A DNA stretch of 64,000 nucleotides from Pararobbsia alpina (GTDB lineage Bacteria > Pseudomonadota > Gammaproteobacteria > Burkholderiales > Burkholderiaceae), in the NCBI RefSeq assembly GCF_902859895.1, contig NZ_CADIKM010000011.1, positions 1 to 64,000 of the forward strand, written 5' to 3'. The position numbers were made by a program, and so were the translations under genes. The notes under the pieces were generated by a model that was not told where the DNA came from, ran no database searches, and saw only the letters and a list, made by a program, of their open reading frames with translations. Positions 19,208 to 27,650 of this stretch are shown in pieces. Every line of letters begins with the position of its first letter. Position 1 is the first letter of the stretch.

Positions 19208-19558
19208 TCAACGCACGGCGAGCACGAACGGCCTGCCTGTAAAGCGCAGATGAAGAATGACAAGCCAGCGTCGCGGGCAGTTCGCAGCGACCGAGACGGG
19301 GCGCGTGGGCAAGCTTTCAGAGCTTGCGTGGTGGCTCTTGACGGCGAATTCGAATGCGGCGTATGCCCATTCGCGCAGCACAAGCACGCCGCTGATGATC
19401 GCTGCAAGCGCGATTAGCCGGAACGAGGTTGAAGCGAAGACTTGTTCGGAAATCGGCAAGACCAGCAGCGCCAGGGATACCAGGGCCTCGAGGACCACGG
19501 CCGTGATCGAAGCCGCCATCAAATGGGCTCGCAGCATGTCGACGATGACCGGCTTCAT
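19208..19558 (-). CDS. Small membrane protein with C-terminal CPRRWLVILH motif
   Basis: A 116-residue protein of no named family. ATG 19558 follows GAGG by eight bases; the open frame to 19627 has no ribosome site. Two hydrophobic segments (about residues 14-37 and 46-62) are followed by a soluble tail ending with SVAANCPRRWLVILH (residues 89-103). The same tail recurs in the gene at 56284-56685. It lies 12 bases downstream of the hpnI start on the same strand and is divergent from the two-component genes. Function unknown. Confidence 0.65.
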   Translation of the reverse strand: MKPVIVDMLRAHLMAASITAVVLEALVSLALLVLPISEQVFASTSFRLIALAAIISGVLVLREWAYAAFEFAVKSHHASSESLPTRPVSVAANCPRRWLVILHLRFTGRPFVLAVR

Positions 19559-19740
19559 CGCTTGGCCTCGTGATCTGATGAGATGATGGGTGGCGCGATT
19601 CATTTTTGTACAGCACCGGACGTGCATTGCATCGACGTACTAACGTTAGAATTTCGAGAACCTGGCTGCAAGCGCATGTTTCGAGCGACGATGCTGCGCT
19701 CCGACAGTTGGCTTATGAGCGGTGATAATAGCGATTCGAC

Positions 19741-19757
19741 CTGAAGGAAACCTTAAG
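19741..19757. promoter_or_regulatory. PmrA/QseB-like box
   Basis: CTGAAG-GAAAC-CTTAAG matches the PmrA-type direct repeat (Y-T-T-A-A-K, five-base spacer, same again) with one mismatch in the left half. It lies 118 bases before the response regulator start and 183 bases before the divergent small gene, suggesting autoregulation and possibly shared control. Confidence 0.6.
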
Positions 19758-19874
19758 GAACGCCGGATAGAAAGCGGACCGTAAACATTGCGGCTACATT
19801 TCGAGTCTGCGTCCCGGCAATCGCCTGATCGCAGCGGCTGCCCTGAACACATTTTGGATGGAACCTCTGACCCC

Positions 19875-20534
19875 ATGCGTGTACTTCTTGCAGAAGACGA
19901 CGACCTGATCGGCTGTGGCATCGAAGCGGGGCTTCGACAAGCCGGTTTTACGGTCGACTGGGCTCATGACGGCAACGAGACCGAACTCGCACTCGGCACC
20001 ACCGCCTACGCGCTGGTGATACTGGATCTCGGTTTGCCCAGGATATCGGGCATGGAGATCCTGAAGCGCTTGCGTGACTCAGGCAAGGAGGTACCGGTGC
20101 TGATCCTGACGGCGAAGGGCACCGTCGTCGATCGCGTGGGCGGCCTCGAAGCCGGGGCCGACGACTATCTTGGCAAGCCCTTCGACCTGACTGAACTGAT
20201 CGCGCGTTGCCGGGCCCTGCTGCGCCGCGCACAAGGTCGCAGTGTCGATCTGATCCGCTATCAGCATCTGACTGTCAACACAGCTGCGCAAACCGTCGAC
20301 AACGGCGGGGCACGTGTATCCCTCACCGCGCGGGAATGGGCGATCCTGATGCAATTGCTGACCAACCAGGGGATTCCTCAATCGCGTGCTCGTCTCGAAG
20401 AGAGTTTGTACGGCTGGCAGGAGGAAATCGAGAGCAATGCGATCGAGGTGCACGTGTCCAACCTGCGCAAAAAGCTCGGTGCCAAATTGATCAGAACGCT
20501 GCGCAATATCGGCTACATGATGGAGAAAGCTTGA
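19875..20534 (+). CDS. Two-component response regulator, OmpR/PmrA-QseB type
   Basis: DNA-binding response regulator, 219 residues. The receiver domain has acidic residues in LLAEDDD (7-10), phospho-acceptor Asp51 in VILDLGLP and Lys in LILTAKG. The C-terminal winged helix has SLTAREWAILMQLL and VHVSNLRKKLG, ending in the RTLRNIGYMM wing. ATG 19875 gives the standard MRVLLAEDD start. Its stop overlaps the kinase ATG by one base. A PmrA-like box lies upstream. Confidence 0.94.
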   Translation: MRVLLAEDDDLIGCGIEAGLRQAGFTVDWAHDGNETELALGTTAYALVILDLGLPRISGMEILKRLRDSGKEVPVLILTAKGTVVDRVGGLEAGADDYLGKPFDLTELIARCRALLRRAQGRSVDLIRYQHLTVNTAAQTVDNGGARVSLTAREWAILMQLLTNQGIPQSRARLEESLYGWQEEIESNAIEVHVSNLRKKLGAKLIRTLRNIGYMMEKA

Positions 20535-21934
20535 TGTCGGCTTCGATCCGCTGGCGCCTGGTGCTGCTGGTCCTCGCCAGCATCGTGCTGATATGGGGCA
20601 TGACGCTCCTGTCAAGCTACGGCCAGGCCACGCGCGAAGTCGGCGAATGGGAAGAAGCGCGCCTCGCGGAGCTTGCTCAAATCCTCGCGCTGCTCGACCA
20701 AACCAACCTGAACACGCTCGCCAATGCGCGCATCGACGTTCGGGAAGAAGAAAAAGGCGGTGACCCCGGCGCGAGCGACAGCGACGACGACGACACGCTG
20801 CCTCGTGACGCACTCTTCCAGGTACGAGGCGCGCACGGCGACGTGCTGGCAGGCAGCCCGCAATTGCATACTTTGCATGCGTGGGATCTGCCGGTGCCGC
20901 CCAAAAGCGGGACGCAAGACATCACACTGGGCGGCCAGAGATGGCATTCGTTCACCTTGCGCGACACCGCGCTCGGCCACACCGTCCGCGTGTTCGAACT
21001 GGCCAATACGCGTAGCGACCTGGTGAGCGGCGTCGCGAGCCGGATCGCCCGGCCCACCCTGATCGCGCTACCCGTGCTGGCTCTGCTGGTGTGGTTCAGC
21101 ATCGGCTGGAGTCTGGCGCCACTCAAGACCCTTTCAGGCGCGATCCGCGTGCGCGACATCAACCGGCTGGAACCGGTCGACATCGGCCACGTGCCAATCG
21201 AGGTGCGGCCACTCGTCGATGCGATCAATCTGGTGCTTTCACGCTTGCGGCACTCGGTCGAACGCGAACGCGCATTTACCGCCGACGCCGCGCACGAACT
21301 GAAGACGCCGCTCGCCGCAATCAAGGTCCAGGCACAGGTCGCGCTGGCCGAACCGGACGCCGCGTTAAAGCAATTGGCGATGGAGCGTGTGGTGCAAGGC
21401 GTCGATCGGAGCGCGCGGCTGGCGGAACAGTTGCTGCTGCTCGCGCGTCTCGATGTGCAGGAGAGCATGTCGGCCACCCCACTCAAGCCCGTCATGGTCG
21501 CAAAAGATGCGCTACTGGCCAACGAGCGAAACGCGCGGCAGAAGAACATTCGTGTGACGCTGAGCGGCGACCCACACGCCGAGATCAACGCCGAACCGGT
21601 GCTGATCGGCATCCTGCTCGACAATCTGCTCGATAACGCGATCAAGTACGGGCGCGCGAACGGTAGCGTCGAAGTCGCTGTCCACCATGCTGACGACCGC
21701 GTGCGGATCACGGTCCGCGACGACGGACCCGGCGTCGCGCCAGGCGACCTCAGCTATCTGACGAACCGGTTTTTCCGTGCACCCGGCACTCAGGCTACGG
21801 GCAGCGGCCTGGGCCTCTCGATCGTCGCGCGGATCGCGGAGCATTTCGATGCAAGACTGAACCTCGGCACGGGCATCGCTGGGCGCGGGCTCACAGTCGA
21901 AGTGTCGTTCCCTGGTCACGTCGAAGCGGGCTGA
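20534..21934 (+). CDS. Sensor histidine kinase, QseC/PmrB type
   Basis: Inner-membrane kinase partner of the preceding regulator, 466 residues. Membrane segment 1 is at residues 8-28, a periplasmic domain of about 140 residues contains an acidic patch (GASDSDDDD), and membrane segment 2 lies near 175-195. A HAMP-like linker follows, then HisKA (ADAAHELKTPLAAIKVQ), N box (NLLDNAIKYG), G1 (DDGPGV) and G2 (GSGLGLSIV). The acidic periplasmic stretch may bind metal cations, as in PmrB-like sensors (inference). Its 3' end overlaps the convergent LysR gene by 19 bases. Confidence 0.93.
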   Translation: MSASIRWRLVLLVLASIVLIWGMTLLSSYGQATREVGEWEEARLAELAQILALLDQTNLNTLANARIDVREEEKGGDPGASDSDDDDTLPRDALFQVRGAHGDVLAGSPQLHTLHAWDLPVPPKSGTQDITLGGQRWHSFTLRDTALGHTVRVFELANTRSDLVSGVASRIARPTLIALPVLALLVWFSIGWSLAPLKTLSGAIRVRDINRLEPVDIGHVPIEVRPLVDAINLVLSRLRHSVERERAFTADAAHELKTPLAAIKVQAQVALAEPDAALKQLAMERVVQGVDRSARLAEQLLLLARLDVQESMSATPLKPVMVAKDALLANERNARQKNIRVTLSGDPHAEINAEPVLIGILLDNLLDNAIKYGRANGSVEVAVHHADDRVRITVRDDGPGVAPGDLSYLTNRFFRAPGTQATGSGLGLSIVARIAEHFDARLNLGTGIAGRGLTVEVSFPGHVEAG

Positions 21935-22881
21935 GATGAACCGCCCTGCGCAGGCAGGCCGAGCTCGTCCGATTCGGTGCGGAGATCGAGTGCAATGAAA
22001 TCGACGAATGCACGGACCCGGTTGGACATCTGGTGCCGCTGGGAATACACAGCGTAGATATCAGCGTTCGGCGTGTCGTGTTCGGGCAGTACCGGGACCA
22101 GGGTGCCCTCTGCCAGATACTGTTTGATGTCCCACTCGGCCCGCATCAGGATGCCATGTCCCTCGAGAGCCCACTTCACCGCGATCTCGCCATCATTGGT
22201 GGTCAGACTGCCGTTGATTCGCACAGCCTCCGTCTTGCGGGACGCGCCCCGCCCCGACGTCAAACGCCATACCCCATACGCCTCGTCACCCTGTCGAATG
22301 CCGATGCAGTTGTGCCGGGTCAAATCGTGTGGAGTCAACGGCATCCCGCGTGATGCGATGTACGAAGGCGCGGCGCACAGCACCCTGCGGTTCGCGGCAA
22401 GGCGACGAGCGATCACCCGAGTGTCAGGGGGTTCGCCAAATCGGATGCACACATCGAACGTGTCATCGGTGAAAGGCGGCGGCGTGACGGACAACTGAAG
22501 TTGCGCGGACACTTGCGGGTAGGTCGCGACAAACCGCGCAAGCACCGGAGCGACATGGCTGCGCCCGAAGCCGAGTGTCGCATTGACACGCAGCAACCCC
22601 TTCGGATTCTTCTTCGCACTTCCCAGCAGCTCGGCGAGTTCGTCCATGTCGTCGAGAATCCGGCGCGCATGTGCCAGATACAGATCACCCTCCGGGGTCA
22701 GCGTCATGCGGCGCGTCGTCCGGTTGACGAGCGTCACGCCGGCGCGCGTCTCCATCTGCGTCAAGTGCTTGCTGACGGCGGCGGCCGTCAGGCCCAGTTC
22801 GCGCGCGGCGGCGCTCAGACTGCCTGAAGCGGCAAGGGTCGAAAAGAAACTCAGATCGGATGGCTGGACAATGGGCCGCAT
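21916..22881 (-). CDS. LysR-family regulator of the tartrate/malate operon
   Basis: LysR-type regulator of about 321 residues. The N-terminal helix-turn-helix reads LSFFSTLAASGSLSAAAREL with TAAAVSKHLTQMETRAGVTL. The ATG at 22881 is chosen because GAGGA sits just upstream; a GTG at 22890 is possible. It is divergent from the dehydrogenase gene, and the 107-base gap holds a 21-bp perfect dyad. By context it resembles DmlR/TtuA, which control D-malate or tartrate dehydrogenases. Confidence 0.9.
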   Translation of the reverse strand: MRPIVQPSDLSFFSTLAASGSLSAAARELGLTAAAVSKHLTQMETRAGVTLVNRTTRRMTLTPEGDLYLAHARRILDDMDELAELLGSAKKNPKGLLRVNATLGFGRSHVAPVLARFVATYPQVSAQLQLSVTPPPFTDDTFDVCIRFGEPPDTRVIARRLAANRRVLCAAPSYIASRGMPLTPHDLTRHNCIGIRQGDEAYGVWRLTSGRGASRKTEAVRINGSLTTNDGEIAVKWALEGHGILMRAEWDIKQYLAEGTLVPVLPEHDTPNADIYAVYSQRHQMSNRVRAFVDFIALDLRTESDELGLPAQGGSSQPAST

Positions 22882-22897
22882 GGTCCTCACTTGTGAA

Positions 22898-22918
22898 TCA
22901 AAGTTAAGGATGCTTTGA
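22898..22918. promoter_or_regulatory. LysR-type operator dyad
   Basis: TCAAAG-N9-CTTTGA is a perfect inverted repeat with the T-N11-A core expected of LysR sites. It lies 17 bases before the LysR start and 70 bases before the divergent dehydrogenase start. Confidence 0.6.
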
Positions 22919-22988
22919 GTCTAGCACCAGTTTCCACACCAGCGGGCAGGTAAAGTTCTGGCATTCTCACCGCACTCCAGAGACACGC

Positions 22989-24083
22989 ATGAAAACTTAT
23001 CGCATCGCAACCATTCCCGGCGACGGCATCGGCAAAGAGGTCATTCCCGCCGGCCGCCAGGTCCTCGAAGCGCTCGCCAAGGCGGACCCGGCGTTCGCAT
23101 TCGAATTCGAAGACTTTGATTGGGGCGGCGATTATTACCGCAAGCACGGCGTGATGATGCCGGAGCGTGGACTCGACTCCCTGCGCGAGAAGGACGCCAT
23201 CCTGTTCGGCTCGGCAGGCGACCCGGACATTCCCGACCACATCACGCTCTGGGGTTTGCGCCTGAAGATTTGCCAGGGCTTCGATCAATATGCGAACGTC
23301 CGGCCGACCCGCATTCTGCCGGGCATCGATGCGCCGCTCAAACGTTGCAAGCCGGCAGACCTCGACTGGATCATCGTCCGCGAGAACTCCGAAGGCGAAT
23401 ACTCCGGTGTGGGCGGCCGGGTCCATCAGGGGCACCCCATCGAAGCCGCGACGGACGTCTCGATCATGACCCGCGCCGGCGTCGAGCGGATCATGCGCTT
23501 CGCGTTCCGCCTCGCGCAATCCCGTCCGCGCAAGCTCCTGACCGTGATCACGAAGAGCAATGCGCAACGCCACGCGATGGTGATGTGGGACCAGATCGCG
23601 CTCGAAATCTCGAAGGAATTCCCGGACGTCCAGTGGGACAAGGAGCTCGTCGACGCAGCGACCGCGCGCATGGTCAATCGCCCCGCCACCCTGGACACGA
23701 TCGTCGCGACCAACCTGCATGCCGACATTCTTAGCGACCTGGCTGCCGCGCTTGCCGGCAGCCTCGGCATCGCGCCCACCGGCAATATCGATCCTGAGCG
23801 TCGCTATCCGTCGATGTTCGAGCCGATCCACGGCTCCGCCTTCGACATCATGGGCAAAGGACTGGCCAACCCGGTCGGTACCTTCTGGTCGGTCGTCATG
23901 CTGCTCGAGCATCTCGGCGAACGCGAGGCCGCGAAACGTGTCATGCAGGCGATCGAAACCATCACGGCCGATACCTCGCTGCATACCGGGGACCTTGGTG
24001 GCACGGCGACGACGGCACAAGTGACGGCGGCTGTTTGCGCGCAGCTCGCAAAAGCAACGGTTGCCGCGAGTCGCGCGGCGTGA
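22989..24083 (+). CDS. Tartrate dehydrogenase/decarboxylase or D-malate dehydrogenase
   Basis: NAD-dependent beta-decarboxylating dehydrogenase of the isocitrate/isopropylmalate family, 364 residues, cytoplasmic. It begins KTYRIATIPGDGIGKEV, contains FDQYANVRPTR, RENSEGEYSG (the tartrate/D-malate version of the substrate loop), metal-binding Asp residues in ATNLHADILSDLAAALAG, and FEPIHGSAFDIMGKGLANP. It matches TtuC/DmlA over LeuB. The next gene is an anion:cation symporter-type transporter, consistent with growth on tartrate or D-malate. Confidence 0.92.
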   Translation: MKTYRIATIPGDGIGKEVIPAGRQVLEALAKADPAFAFEFEDFDWGGDYYRKHGVMMPERGLDSLREKDAILFGSAGDPDIPDHITLWGLRLKICQGFDQYANVRPTRILPGIDAPLKRCKPADLDWIIVRENSEGEYSGVGGRVHQGHPIEAATDVSIMTRAGVERIMRFAFRLAQSRPRKLLTVITKSNAQRHAMVMWDQIALEISKEFPDVQWDKELVDAATARMVNRPATLDTIVATNLHADILSDLAAALAGSLGIAPTGNIDPERRYPSMFEPIHGSAFDIMGKGLANPVGTFWSVVMLLEHLGEREAAKRVMQAIETITADTSLHTGDLGGTATTAQVTAAVCAQLAKATVAASRAA

Positions 24084-24261
24084 AAGTAACGTGAAGGTCA
24101 AGCAAGCGCGATAGGCCCGCTTTCGGACCGCCGTTCGCACCACGCGCCCGCCCGACGGCGGGCGCGCCAAAAAATAAAAAGACCGGACCGAACGGTCATC
24201 GCGTCCACCCAGTCTTGTTCCACTTTTGATGGGCACGGCTGAAGGCTCCAAGGAGGAGACA

Positions 24262-25578
24262 ATGATTGCCGATATCGAAGCCCGGGTCTCCCGCAAGCTC
24301 ATGTTGCGGATCATTCCGTTCGTGATGCTGCTGTATTTTGTGAGCTTCCTCGATCGCGTCAATGTGGGATTCGCTGCGCTGACGATGAACAAGGCCATTG
24401 GACTCTCCCCGACAGCGTTTGGTCTGGGTGGTGGATTGTTCTTTATCGGCTACTTCCTGTTCGAGGTACCGTCGAACCTGATCCTTCATCGAGTCGGAGC
24501 GCGACTGTGGATCGCTCGCGTCATGATCACCTGGGGCATCGTCTCCGCGGCCTCGGCTTTCGTCGTCGGTCCCCAAAGCTTCTACGCGCTACGCTTCGTG
24601 CTCGGCATCGCGGAAGCGGGCTTCTTTCCCGGCATCATCCTGTACCTGAGCTTGTGGTTTCCAATCCGGCAGCGCGCAGCGGCGGCAGCGTGGTTCATGG
24701 CGGCAGCGCCCCTCTCCACCGCGATCGGCTCGCCGATTTCGGGCGCGATCATGAAGCTCACGCCGATCGCCGGATTGGCCGACTGGCAAATGCTGTACAT
24801 CCTGGAAGCGATACCCGCCGTCGTTCTCGGCTTCGTGGTCCTGCGGTACATGACGGACGCACCGTCGCAAGCCCGCTGGATGCGGCCCGACGAACGCGAG
24901 TGGCTGATTGCCAGGCTGAAGGCGGAAGCGGACGCGCGAGCATCGCACGCCGGTCATACCGCAGGCGCGTTGAGCGCATTGCGGGACCCGCGGGTCCTGG
25001 CGCTTGCGCTGATCTATTTCGGCACCTCGGCCGGTCTTTATACGCTCGGCCTCTGGGCTCCGCTGATCATTCGCCAATATGGATTCGGCTCGTTTGAAAC
25101 CGGCCTTATCGCGGGCATTCCCAGCGTGCTGGCCGTGGTTGTCATGATCCTCTGGGCAAAGCACTCCGACCGCACGGAGGAACGCACATGGCACGTGGTC
25201 ATACCGTGTGTCGTGGCCTGCCTCGGCTTTGTCTTTGCCGGTGAGGCCAACACGGCTTTGCTGATCGTCTTGGCACTGGTCATCGTGAACATCGGTATCA
25301 GCGCCGCCAAAGCGCCGCTTTGGGCCATGCCAAGCATGTTCCTGTCGGGCGCCGGGGCGGCGGCCGGCATCGCCATGATCAATTCTGTCGGCAACCTGGG
25401 TGGCTTCGTCGGCCCGTTCGCGATCGGCTGGCTCAAGAACGTGACGGGCGGGTACGCCGCGGGCTTATATGTCGTCGGTGCGACGCTGGCTGTCTCCGCG
25501 GTGGCGACATTGATGTTGAGCCGGCAGGCAAAGCAGCCACATGCGGGAGCGCGCGCGCCGCGGGTCGATGTCAAGTAG
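24262..25578 (+). CDS. MFS transporter, anion:cation symporter family (tartrate transporter-like)
   Basis: Inner-membrane transporter, 438 residues with 12 hydrophobic segments. The start at 24262 follows a strong AAGGAGGAG. ACS-family hallmarks are FLDRVNVGFAALTMNKAIGL near the N-terminus, EVPSNLILHRVGAR, and RFVLGIAEAGFFPG. It lies 178 bases after the dehydrogenase and is probably cotranscribed; a strong hairpin lies between but lacks a U-tract. It likely imports tartrate or a related dicarboxylate. Confidence 0.88.
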   Translation: MIADIEARVSRKLMLRIIPFVMLLYFVSFLDRVNVGFAALTMNKAIGLSPTAFGLGGGLFFIGYFLFEVPSNLILHRVGARLWIARVMITWGIVSAASAFVVGPQSFYALRFVLGIAEAGFFPGIILYLSLWFPIRQRAAAAAWFMAAAPLSTAIGSPISGAIMKLTPIAGLADWQMLYILEAIPAVVLGFVVLRYMTDAPSQARWMRPDEREWLIARLKAEADARASHAGHTAGALSALRDPRVLALALIYFGTSAGLYTLGLWAPLIIRQYGFGSFETGLIAGIPSVLAVVVMILWAKHSDRTEERTWHVVIPCVVACLGFVFAGEANTALLIVLALVIVNIGISAAKAPLWAMPSMFLSGAGAAAGIAMINSVGNLGGFVGPFAIGWLKNVTGGYAAGLYVVGATLAVSAVATLMLSRQAKQPHAGARAPRVDVK

Positions 25579-26002
25579 CCTTGTCGGCTCGCCCCTTTTG
25601 GCTTGACCCTTTGAATTGACCCTTTGAATTGATCGCCGGACCGAACCGAGGTCCGGCCTACCTACCGTTTCAAGGCGCCTGCGACATCAACGGGATCATC
25701 GCCGTACTCGAAACAGAGTGTCATATTCTTCGTTTAAGCTTCGTGCACCCAAGCACAGCGAACAGAACGAATGCGAAGCCCATACCCCTACGATGTATGC
25801 GCCTTTATGAGCGCGTCAGCGTAAGAATGAATGCAATGGTATGGTGTCGCCTCTTCTGAGCTCGAGGACATTCCGATTCGGCTCAGCACCGCGTAGGGGC
25901 CACTGTGCCGACAGTTTTTAATGCGAGTCTGACCCAACGCATCGATCAGTCCGGCAAGCCCGCCTTATTTTCCATGTTGTTCGATTAAATAGAAGCAAAG
26001 CC
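25579..26002. other. Intergenic region without a recognised gene
   Basis: No coding frame of note. It opens with a 13-bp exact tandem duplication (25603-25615 and 25616-25628), then the hairpin described separately. The remainder is slightly richer in A and T than its surroundings and should contain the promoter of the MFS gene at 26003, but no clear -35/-10 pair was identified. Confidence 0.5.
25635..25657 (+). terminator. Possible terminator hairpin after the tartrate transporter
   Basis: GCCGGACC and GGTCCGGC form a perfect 8-bp stem around a 7-base loop, 57 bases after the stop. No U-tract follows, so it is at best a weak intrinsic terminator. Confidence 0.3.
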
Positions 26003-27229
26003 ATGTTGATGGACAGTAACTTGCCGGCGGCCACGCCCGCGCCGGACGGTGGAGACACGTCGTCTCTACGCCAATGGTTGGCAGTCGGAGCAGTCACAGT
26101 AGGTGCATTCGCGTTTGTCACCACCGAATTCCTCCCGGTCGGTCTGTTGCCGTATATCGCCAAATCGCTGGACGTTTCACCGGGCACAGCCGGTTTGATG
26201 GTCACGGTACCCGGCATCATTGCAGCCCTCTCTGCGCCGGGGTTGATGCTCGGAGCAGGACGCATGGACCGTCGACAGGTCTTTCTGTGGCTGATGGCCC
26301 TGCTGCTGGCTTCCAATCTGCTATCGGCGTTCGCGCCGAATTTCCCGCTGATGCTATTGGGGCGTGCGCTGCTCGGTGCCTCCCTCGGTGGTTTCTGGAC
26401 CCTCGCAACGGCTGCGGTCGGGCGGCTCGTCCAGCCCAGAGACGCCGCCAAGGCGACGGCTGCGATACTGGCCGGCGTGACCTGTGCGACGGTGATCGGG
26501 GTTCCTCTCGGTACTTTCATTGCAGGTTTCGCATCCTGGCGCCTGTCCTTCATGGCGACCGGTGTACTCGTGGCCGTCGCGCTCGTGGCGCAGCTCTGCT
26601 TCGTTCCGCCACTGCCATCGAGCGCCGCTCTGCGCTTCTCCGATCTTGCCTCGCTCATGAGGCAACCGCATTCCCGCAAAAGCATGCTCATGGTGGTGCT
26701 TGCGTTCGGTGCGCATTTCTCGACCTACACGTACATCACGCCGTTCCTGTTGCACAACGCGGACTTCGGCATGTCCACCATCACGTGGGTGCTGCTTGGA
26801 TTCGGCATCATTGGCTTTGTCTCGAACTTTGCCGCTTCCATGACGGTCGACCGGAGCCTGAAGGCGTCGATCGCGGTCATCCTTTCGCTCATGTTGCTCG
26901 CGCTGTTGTCGATGCCGCTCATCCGGCATTCGCCATTGGGGGTGACACTCGTCGTCCTGGCATGGGGCGCTTCGTTTGGTGCGCTTCCGCTGGTGTTCAG
27001 CGTATGGACCCAGCGTTCGACGCCCGATCTTCCGGAAGCGAGTTCGGCGCTTTTCATCGGCACGATCCAGGTCGCCATTGCCGTCGGCTCCCTGGTTGGC
27101 GGCACCGTGGTCGACGAAATCGGCATTCCCGCCGATTTCATCTTGGGCGGCACCCTCGCTCTGCTGGCGCTTGCCGCGCTCGCCAGCTTTGGACGAAAGA
27201 CAGCACTCAGCAATGCGCCGTTCGCATGA
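26003..27229 (+). CDS. MFS transporter, DHA1 family efflux (AraJ/NepI/PbuE-like)
   Basis: Inner-membrane protein of 408 residues with 12 hydrophobic segments. DHA1 features are FAFVTTEFLPVGLLPYIA in segment 1, motif A-like PGLMLGAGRMDRRQVFL, and GRALLGASLGGFWTLA. Such proteins export sugars, nucleosides or drugs; the substrate is not evident. It may start at 26003 or 26009. A GC-rich hairpin follows the gene. No regulator is adjacent. Confidence 0.87.
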   Translation: MLMDSNLPAATPAPDGGDTSSLRQWLAVGAVTVGAFAFVTTEFLPVGLLPYIAKSLDVSPGTAGLMVTVPGIIAALSAPGLMLGAGRMDRRQVFLWLMALLLASNLLSAFAPNFPLMLLGRALLGASLGGFWTLATAAVGRLVQPRDAAKATAAILAGVTCATVIGVPLGTFIAGFASWRLSFMATGVLVAVALVAQLCFVPPLPSSAALRFSDLASLMRQPHSRKSMLMVVLAFGAHFSTYTYITPFLLHNADFGMSTITWVLLGFGIIGFVSNFAASMTVDRSLKASIAVILSLMLLALLSMPLIRHSPLGVTLVVLAWGASFGALPLVFSVWTQRSTPDLPEASSALFIGTIQVAIAVGSLVGGTVVDEIGIPADFILGGTLALLALAALASFGRKTALSNAPFA

Positions 27230-27251
27230 AGGCGACGCCTGATTGAGTCAA

Positions 27252-27272
27252 GCGCGGGAGGTCTTCCCGCGC
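27252..27272 (+). terminator. Possible terminator hairpin after the MFS gene
   Basis: GCGCGGGA and TCCCGCGC pair perfectly over a 5-base loop, 22 bases past the stop. No U-tract follows; it may only slow transcription. Confidence 0.3.
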
Positions 27273-27358
27273 GACCCGGTTCGCCACCCGATCCGCACGC
27301 CGATCTCGCAAGCCCCGCCCTCCCTGAAAAGCACACCCGTGCAATAATTGCTCCGCCT

Positions 27359-27634
27359 GCGGTGCGCACCCTGCGCGACGATACGCTGGCCGCGATGGCA
27401 GCGGGCCGACCCGATACGATGCTGCGCGTGCTTGAAGTGAAAGCATCGGCTGCGGAAGCGACGCTCGAAGTCACCGACACCGCCATGCGTATCTGCGGCG
27501 GGGCGGCCTTTCGCAAGGAAGTCGGCATCGAGCGTCTGTTCCGCGACGCGCGCGCCGCCTCCATCATGGCGCCGACCTCGGACGTGCTGTACGACTTCAT
27601 CGGCCGTGTGCTCTGCGATATGCCGCTCGCCTGA
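27359..27634 (+). pseudogene. C-terminal fragment of an acyl-CoA dehydrogenase
   Basis: About 90 residues match the C-terminal end of acyl-CoA dehydrogenase family proteins: KASAAEATLEVTDTAMRICG, GGAAFRKEVGIERLFRDARA and MAPTSDVLYDFIGR. The N-terminal and FAD-binding parts, some 250-300 residues, are missing; the upstream 130 bases show no homologous continuation in any frame. It ends 16 bases before the PhnD-like gene, as an intact operon partner would. It is read here as the remnant left by a deletion. Confidence 0.7.
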
Positions 27635-27650
27635 CCTGGAAAAACACGCT

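Noticed and set aside
24144-24180. Strong GCGCCCGCC/GGCGGGCGC hairpin followed by an A-rich run, between the tartrate dehydrogenase and its transporter
   Set aside because: On the plus strand the stem is followed by A, not U, and on the minus strand the T run comes before the stem, so it is not an intrinsic terminator in either direction.
22887-24398. Very long antisense open frame over the tartrate dehydrogenase
   Set aside because: It mirrors the codons of a well-identified gene in GC-rich DNA and encodes no recognisable protein.
25603-25628. Exact 13-bp tandem duplication after the tartrate transporter
   Set aside because: Only two units and no related features; probably a slippage duplication rather than a functional site.
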